This document shows, piece after piece, positions 60,386-64,000 of a stretch of DNA of 64,000 bases. The position numbers and the translations under genes are program-made. The notes below the pieces were generated by a model. The model was not told the DNA's origin, made no database searches, and saw nothing but the letters and a program-made list of their open reading frames with translations. Source of the DNA: Psychrobacillus sp042944905 (GTDB taxonomy: Bacteria; Bacillota; Bacilli; Bacillales_A; Planococcaceae); contig NZ_CP168496.1 in the NCBI RefSeq assembly GCF_042944905.1, forward strand, positions 1,674,001-1,738,000, written 5' to 3'. Numbering within the stretch: the first letter of the stretch is position 1; the number at the start of each line of letters is the position of its first letter.

Positions 60386-60607
60386 ATGAAACAATCGTTT
60401 TATCTTTATGCATTAAAATACCGAGGAGGACAAAAGAAGGAGAGAAAAGCGCTCTTTGCAGAAACTATGTTTAATCAACATGATTTTCCAAAAGCAGAAA
60501 CCTCTTTTGATTCTTTATCGAAATATATAGAAGAACTTGCACACGTAGATATGAGTGCAACCGTTTTTGATGAACTTTGGGAACTTTATAAAGAAGCAAG
60601 TAGCTAG
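60386..60607 (+). CDS. yozE: YozE-family protein (SAM-like fold)
   Basis: 73 residues. Typical YozE sequence: QSFYLYALKYRGGQ, LFAETMFNQHDFPK and SLSKYIEELA. Small soluble protein of unknown function, often near deoD/ctp genes. GGAGG precedes the ATG. Confidence 0.88.
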   Translation: MKQSFYLYALKYRGGQKKERKALFAETMFNQHDFPKAETSFDSLSKYIEELAHVDMSATVFDELWELYKEASS

Positions 60608-60678
60608 CAATTTCGTTGCAATTCAACCAAAAAAAATGTATCATTAAACGGATAAGTAATAGAAATGAGGTCAAATAA

Positions 60679-61383
60679 ATGAGTATACACATTAGTGCAA
60701 AAAAAGGTGAGATTGCGGATACAATTTTGCTGCCTGGAGATCCACTTCGCGCAAAATATATTGCTGAAACATTTTTAGAAGATGTTGTTCAATACAACGA
60801 GGTTCGTAATATGTTTGGTTATACTGGTACATATAAAGGAAAGAGAATCTCTGTTCAAGGTACTGGAATGGGTGTTCCTTCAATCTCTATTTATATTCAT
60901 GAATTAATGAATGATTATGATGTTCAAAAATTAATTCGTGTAGGTACTTGTGGTGCTATCCAGAAAGACGTAAAAGTTCGTGACGTAATCCTTGCTCAAA
61001 GTGCTTCAACAGATTCTACTTTGAATAAAGTGTTATTAGATGATGTTAGTTATGCTCCAACTGCAGATTTTGACTTGCTATATAAAGCATATAATGTTGG
61101 TAAACAAGCTGGATTAAGTCTTAAAGTAGGTAATGTATTTACGGCAGATTTATTCTACAATGAAAATGCTCAAAACGAAAAATGGGCTAGCTATGGCGTA
61201 CTTGCGGTTGAAATGGAATCTGCAGCGCTTTATACGTTAGCTGCGAAATTCGGTCGTCAAGCTCTTTCTGTATTAACAGTTAGTGACCATATCATTACTG
61301 GGGAAGCAACAACTTCTGAAGAGCGTCAAACTACTTTCAACGATATGATTGTTGTTGCATTAGAAGCAGCAATTCAAGACTAA
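60679..61383 (+). CDS. deoD: Purine-nucleoside phosphorylase DeoD
   Basis: 234 residues. Splits purine nucleosides with phosphate. Motifs: LPGDPLRAKYIAE (phosphate site), GTGMGVPSISIY, VGTCGAI and VEMESAAL, with catalytic Asp in VSDHII. Hexameric high-molecular-mass type as in E. coli DeoD. Own terminator. Confidence 0.95.
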   Translation: MSIHISAKKGEIADTILLPGDPLRAKYIAETFLEDVVQYNEVRNMFGYTGTYKGKRISVQGTGMGVPSISIYIHELMNDYDVQKLIRVGTCGAIQKDVKVRDVILAQSASTDSTLNKVLLDDVSYAPTADFDLLYKAYNVGKQAGLSLKVGNVFTADLFYNENAQNEKWASYGVLAVEMESAALYTLAAKFGRQALSVLTVSDHIITGEATTSEERQTTFNDMIVVALEAAIQD

Positions 61384-61443
61384 TATCGTTAATTTGTCTG
61401 TCAATATTAGGGAGATTTCTTCTTTGGTAGATTATCTTCATAA

Positions 61444-61476
61444 ATAGACTGTCATTTCGATGACAGTCTATTTTTA
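61444..61476 (+). terminator. Terminator of deoD
   Basis: A 12-bp perfect stem (ATAGACTGTCAT / ATGACAGTCTAT) with TTCG loop and T-run. Confidence 0.93.
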
Positions 61477-61512
61477 AAATAATTTTTAGTTTTTGTGAAA
61501 AGGGTGAAAAAT

Positions 61513-62994
61513 TTGGACGAACAAAACAAATCAAATGAAGAGCTAAATTCTTCAGAAGTAAAACCAGCATCGCGGTATATTAAGATGAAACCATTTGTTT
61601 TTCTCATTATGATTTTCGCCTTAGTAATAGCGACTGCAGCTGTTACAATGTTTTCTTTAACTCTCGGCAAGGACAAGGTTATAGGGGGAGTTGCACCGCA
61701 AAGTGAGCGAGCGGAGTTCTCCAAGTTGTATATGGCTTATGATAAGTTAAAAGAAGAATACTATAAAGATATAGATCAAGACGTGATTGTTAATGGTGCG
61801 ATAAATGGAATGATTGACGCACTAGATGACCCGTACTCTGATTATATGAATAAGGAAGAAGCCTCTCAGTTCAATGAAAGTATTTCGTCTAGTTTCCAAG
61901 GAATCGGTGCGGAAATCCAAGAAAGAGATGGTGTAATAACGGTAGTTTCTCCGATTAAAAATTCTCCTGCTGAAAAAGCGGGACTATTGCCGAATGATAA
62001 AATTATGGCGGTTGATGGAAAAGATATTAAAGGATTTACTGCTTCCGAAGCAGTGTTATTAATTCGTGGAAGTAAAGGAACCGAAGTTAGTCTTACGGTT
62101 AAACGTGGGGAAAATGCTTCGATGGATATTACAATCGTTCGTGATGATATTCCGATAGAAACGGTTTATGCAGAGATGGTTGGAGATAATGTAGCACATA
62201 TCATCATTTCTAGCTTTTCGACAAATACGTATGATGAACTTGTAAAAGCTATTAAAGAGATGGATAAACAAGGCATGAAAGCACTAGTATTAGATGTGCG
62301 TCAAAATCCAGGAGGACTTCTTGATAGAGCAATTGATATTTCTAATTTATTCGTTGAAGATGGAAAACCAGTTCTACAAATTGAAGAAAAAGGAAAAAGG
62401 GACGTAACAACTGCATCACCAGGAACGAAAGTGAAAGTCCCTGTATCATTAATTATTGATGGAGGTAGTGCATCAGCATCCGAGATATTAGCAGGGGCAC
62501 TAAGTGAATCGGCTAATGTACCATTAGTTGGATTAAATTCTTTTGGTAAAGGTACAGTTCAACAAGTAAATGACTTACCAGATGGATCAAACATTAAAAT
62601 TACTATTGCAAAATGGTTAACACCTAAAGGTAATTGGATTCATGAGAAAGGGATTGCTCCAAACTATGTTGTGGAATACCCTGCTTATGCAATGCTTGCT
62701 CCATTAGACCCATCCGTGATATTAAAAGAAAATCAGTCTTCTGAAGCTGTTCAAAATGCGAAAGAAATGTTGAAAGCAATTGGTTATGAAGTTGGCGAAA
62801 TGAATGAAGACTTCGACGCTCCATTTGCTAAAGCAGTGAAAAAATTTCAGACAGATAATAATATTGCCACAACCGGCGAGTTGACAGGCGAAACTTCTTT
62901 CATTTTAATGGATAAACTTCGCCAAAAAATAGTAAAAGATGATCCACAATTGGAAAAAGCCAAAGAAGTGGTATTAAAGCTTCTGAATAAGTAA
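61513..62994 (+). CDS. Carboxy-terminal processing protease (S41), CtpA/CtpB type
   Basis: 493 residues. Cytoplasmic tail, one membrane helix (FVFLIMIFALVIATAAVT), a PDZ domain at about 105-195, S41 core with Ser/Lys dyad (Ser in DGGSASASEILAGA, Lys in NSFGKGTVQ) and a C-terminal peptidoglycan-binding domain (KAVKKFQTDNNIATTGELTG). Start TTG 61513 fits AAAGGG spacing; GTG 61495 has no site. B. subtilis CtpB activates pro-sigma-K in sporulation; CtpA is the housekeeping relative. Which one this is cannot be decided. Confidence 0.92.
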   Translation: MDEQNKSNEELNSSEVKPASRYIKMKPFVFLIMIFALVIATAAVTMFSLTLGKDKVIGGVAPQSERAEFSKLYMAYDKLKEEYYKDIDQDVIVNGAINGMIDALDDPYSDYMNKEEASQFNESISSSFQGIGAEIQERDGVITVVSPIKNSPAEKAGLLPNDKIMAVDGKDIKGFTASEAVLLIRGSKGTEVSLTVKRGENASMDITIVRDDIPIETVYAEMVGDNVAHIIISSFSTNTYDELVKAIKEMDKQGMKALVLDVRQNPGGLLDRAIDISNLFVEDGKPVLQIEEKGKRDVTTASPGTKVKVPVSLIIDGGSASASEILAGALSESANVPLVGLNSFGKGTVQQVNDLPDGSNIKITIAKWLTPKGNWIHEKGIAPNYVVEYPAYAMLAPLDPSVILKENQSSEAVQNAKEMLKAIGYEVGEMNEDFDAPFAKAVKKFQTDNNIATTGELTGETSFILMDKLRQKIVKDDPQLEKAKEVVLKLLNK

Positions 62995-63005
62995 TAGTTT
63001 AAAGT

Positions 63006-63037
63006 TAAAAGCTGGCCTTTATGGTCAGCTTTTTCAA
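63006..63037 (+). terminator. Terminator of the ctp gene
   Basis: Stem AAAAGCTG / CAGCTTTT, extended inwards, with T-run. Confidence 0.85.
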
Positions 63038-63059
63038 CATGAAGAAGGGAGAAGATAGT

Positions 63060-63965
63060 ATGAAAGATGTATATCTCTTAAGTGGGTTTTTGGGAAGTGG
63101 AAAAACTTCTTTATTAGCTCATTTAATCGCTCAATTTAAAGCGGAAGGATTAAAGCCGGCAGTCATTATGAATGAGTTAGGGAAATTAGCTTTTGATAGC
63201 AGAGCAGTCGATAAGGATGTGCCATTAAAAGAAATGTTGGAAGGCTGCATTTGCTGCACAGGTTCTGAGAAAATGGAGGCCCAACTTCAGACGCTATTAG
63301 AGGGAGAAACCTTCGATGTATTATTAATAGAGACAACAGGTGCTGCACATCCTGTTGAGGCAATGGATGCTGTTTTTTCTCCACTCTTTGCAAGCAAGTT
63401 AAATATGAAAGGCATTGTTACCGTAGCCGATTGTAAAAGATGGCTTGAAAGAGACAAAATGACCCCACAAACACGCATGCTTTTTCTAGAACAAATAAAA
63501 CATGCTCATTTAATAGTGGCAAATAAAACGGATTTACTTTCCGATTCCGAAATCGCTTCAGTTACTATGCAAATACAGGGTTTAAATAATGCGGCACCAA
63601 TTCTCCAAACTTCCAATAGTAAGATACCATTAGCATTAATTACACAGTTGGAAGCAACTTTTCATAAAAATGGCATTAACAAAACAGCTATTGGAAAACA
63701 ACTATTTCTTTCTTCCAGATTACACATCTTTTCTGAAGCGGTTGATCAAGACTCATTTGAAGACTGGGTAAGAAGCCTTCCTGACACAGTTTATCGGATA
63801 AAGGGTTATGTTCCATTAAAGGGACATAAATACCCCTATCTATTTCAATATGCATATGGAATGGTACAATGGTTGCCAGAATTTATGAAGATGGAGCCCC
63901 AAATCGTTCTAATTGGGGACCAAATAGATAGAATCGAAATTATTGGAGAGCGTTCATATGATTAA
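63060..63965 (+). CDS. CobW/COG0523-family GTPase (metallochaperone type)
   Basis: 301 residues. Walker A GFLGSGKTS, metal-binding GCICC (CxCC) at about 69-73, LIETTGAAHP and VANKTDLL for guanine binding. The CobW C-terminal domain is short. Such GTPases insert or store metals such as zinc or cobalt. ATG 63060 follows GGGAG. The next gene overlaps its end. Confidence 0.9.
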   Translation: MKDVYLLSGFLGSGKTSLLAHLIAQFKAEGLKPAVIMNELGKLAFDSRAVDKDVPLKEMLEGCICCTGSEKMEAQLQTLLEGETFDVLLIETTGAAHPVEAMDAVFSPLFASKLNMKGIVTVADCKRWLERDKMTPQTRMLFLEQIKHAHLIVANKTDLLSDSEIASVTMQIQGLNNAAPILQTSNSKIPLALITQLEATFHKNGINKTAIGKQLFLSSRLHIFSEAVDQDSFEDWVRSLPDTVYRIKGYVPLKGHKYPYLFQYAYGMVQWLPEFMKMEPQIVLIGDQIDRIEIIGERSYD

Positions 63966-64000
63966 TGCTTTTCACCATTTATATAAAGGAAGAGTAGCAT
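63959..64000 (+). CDS. Start of a further gene, cut off by the window
   Basis: ATG 63959 overlaps the stop of the GTPase gene by seven bases and stays open to the end (INAFHHLYKGRVA). Too short to identify. Confidence 0.5.

Overview
The window is AT-rich DNA of a spore-forming Firmicute of the order Bacillales. Sporulation-linked genes (a CdaS-type diadenylate cyclase, a CotF-like coat protein, five YjcZ-family mini-proteins) and many gene blocks in Bacillus subtilis-like order (ypeQ-cspD, ypgQ/ypgR, yphP, ypiP, ypjP-thyA-dfrA, ypmR-ypmS-msrA-msrB, yozE) support this. A Planococcaceae/Caryophanaceae genus such as Psychrobacillus or Lysinibacillus is my best guess; this is inference, as no rRNA is present.

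Layout. 1-1.4 kb: the end of a hisH-hisF pair with no hisA between them. 1.4-6.4 kb: sporulation and decay zone with a broken hydrolase, a repeated yjcZ/cdaS module of which one cdaS copy is dead, a HAD phosphatase and a coat protein. 6.6-15.5 kb: ypsA, a divergent mtnE/mtnU pair, a thioesterase, a YitT-like protein, two MFS transporters and a TetR regulator. 15.5-34 kb: pepF, a complete branched-chain amino acid ABC transporter (livJHMGF), a Cache-GGDEF cyclase, a Fur-box-led iron uptake operon (efeO-efeB-efeU), an OsmC protein, an amidohydrolase, type II pantothenate kinase and a cold-shock gene. 34-42 kb: ypeQ, cspD, ypgQ, an ABC-F protein, ypgR, a LysR regulator, a carboxylesterase and small membrane proteins. 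42-50.4 kb: accessory region of phage debris, with three more yjcZ genes, a lamin-tail pseudogene, a Cys/Arg-rich small protein, terminase fragments, an intact-looking IS3-family element with 3-bp target duplication, and a xhlA-holin-endolysin module whose endolysin has an in-frame stop. 50.8-64 kb: conserved core (yphP, ypiP, ypjP, thyA, dfrA, degV, ypmR, ypmS, msrA, msrB, a chemoreceptor, yozE, deoD, a carboxy-terminal protease, a CobW-type GTPase).

The most interesting structures are not ordinary genes. (1) A dispersed element of up to about 340 bp occurs three times (15540-15877, 33328-33575, 58060-58403), always in the same orientation and always between convergent genes. It contains a long hairpin whose outer stem differs between copies but stays paired. 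(2) A small cassette, one basic protein plus a YolD-family protein, occurs three times in the phage debris at different stages of decay. Two copies keep a LexA-like box in their promoter. (3) The yjcZ family is expanded to five members, two of them paired with a live and a dead cdaS. (4) The IS element splits a gene for a 36-residue membrane peptide.

All family assignments are from reading motifs and length; no database search was run.
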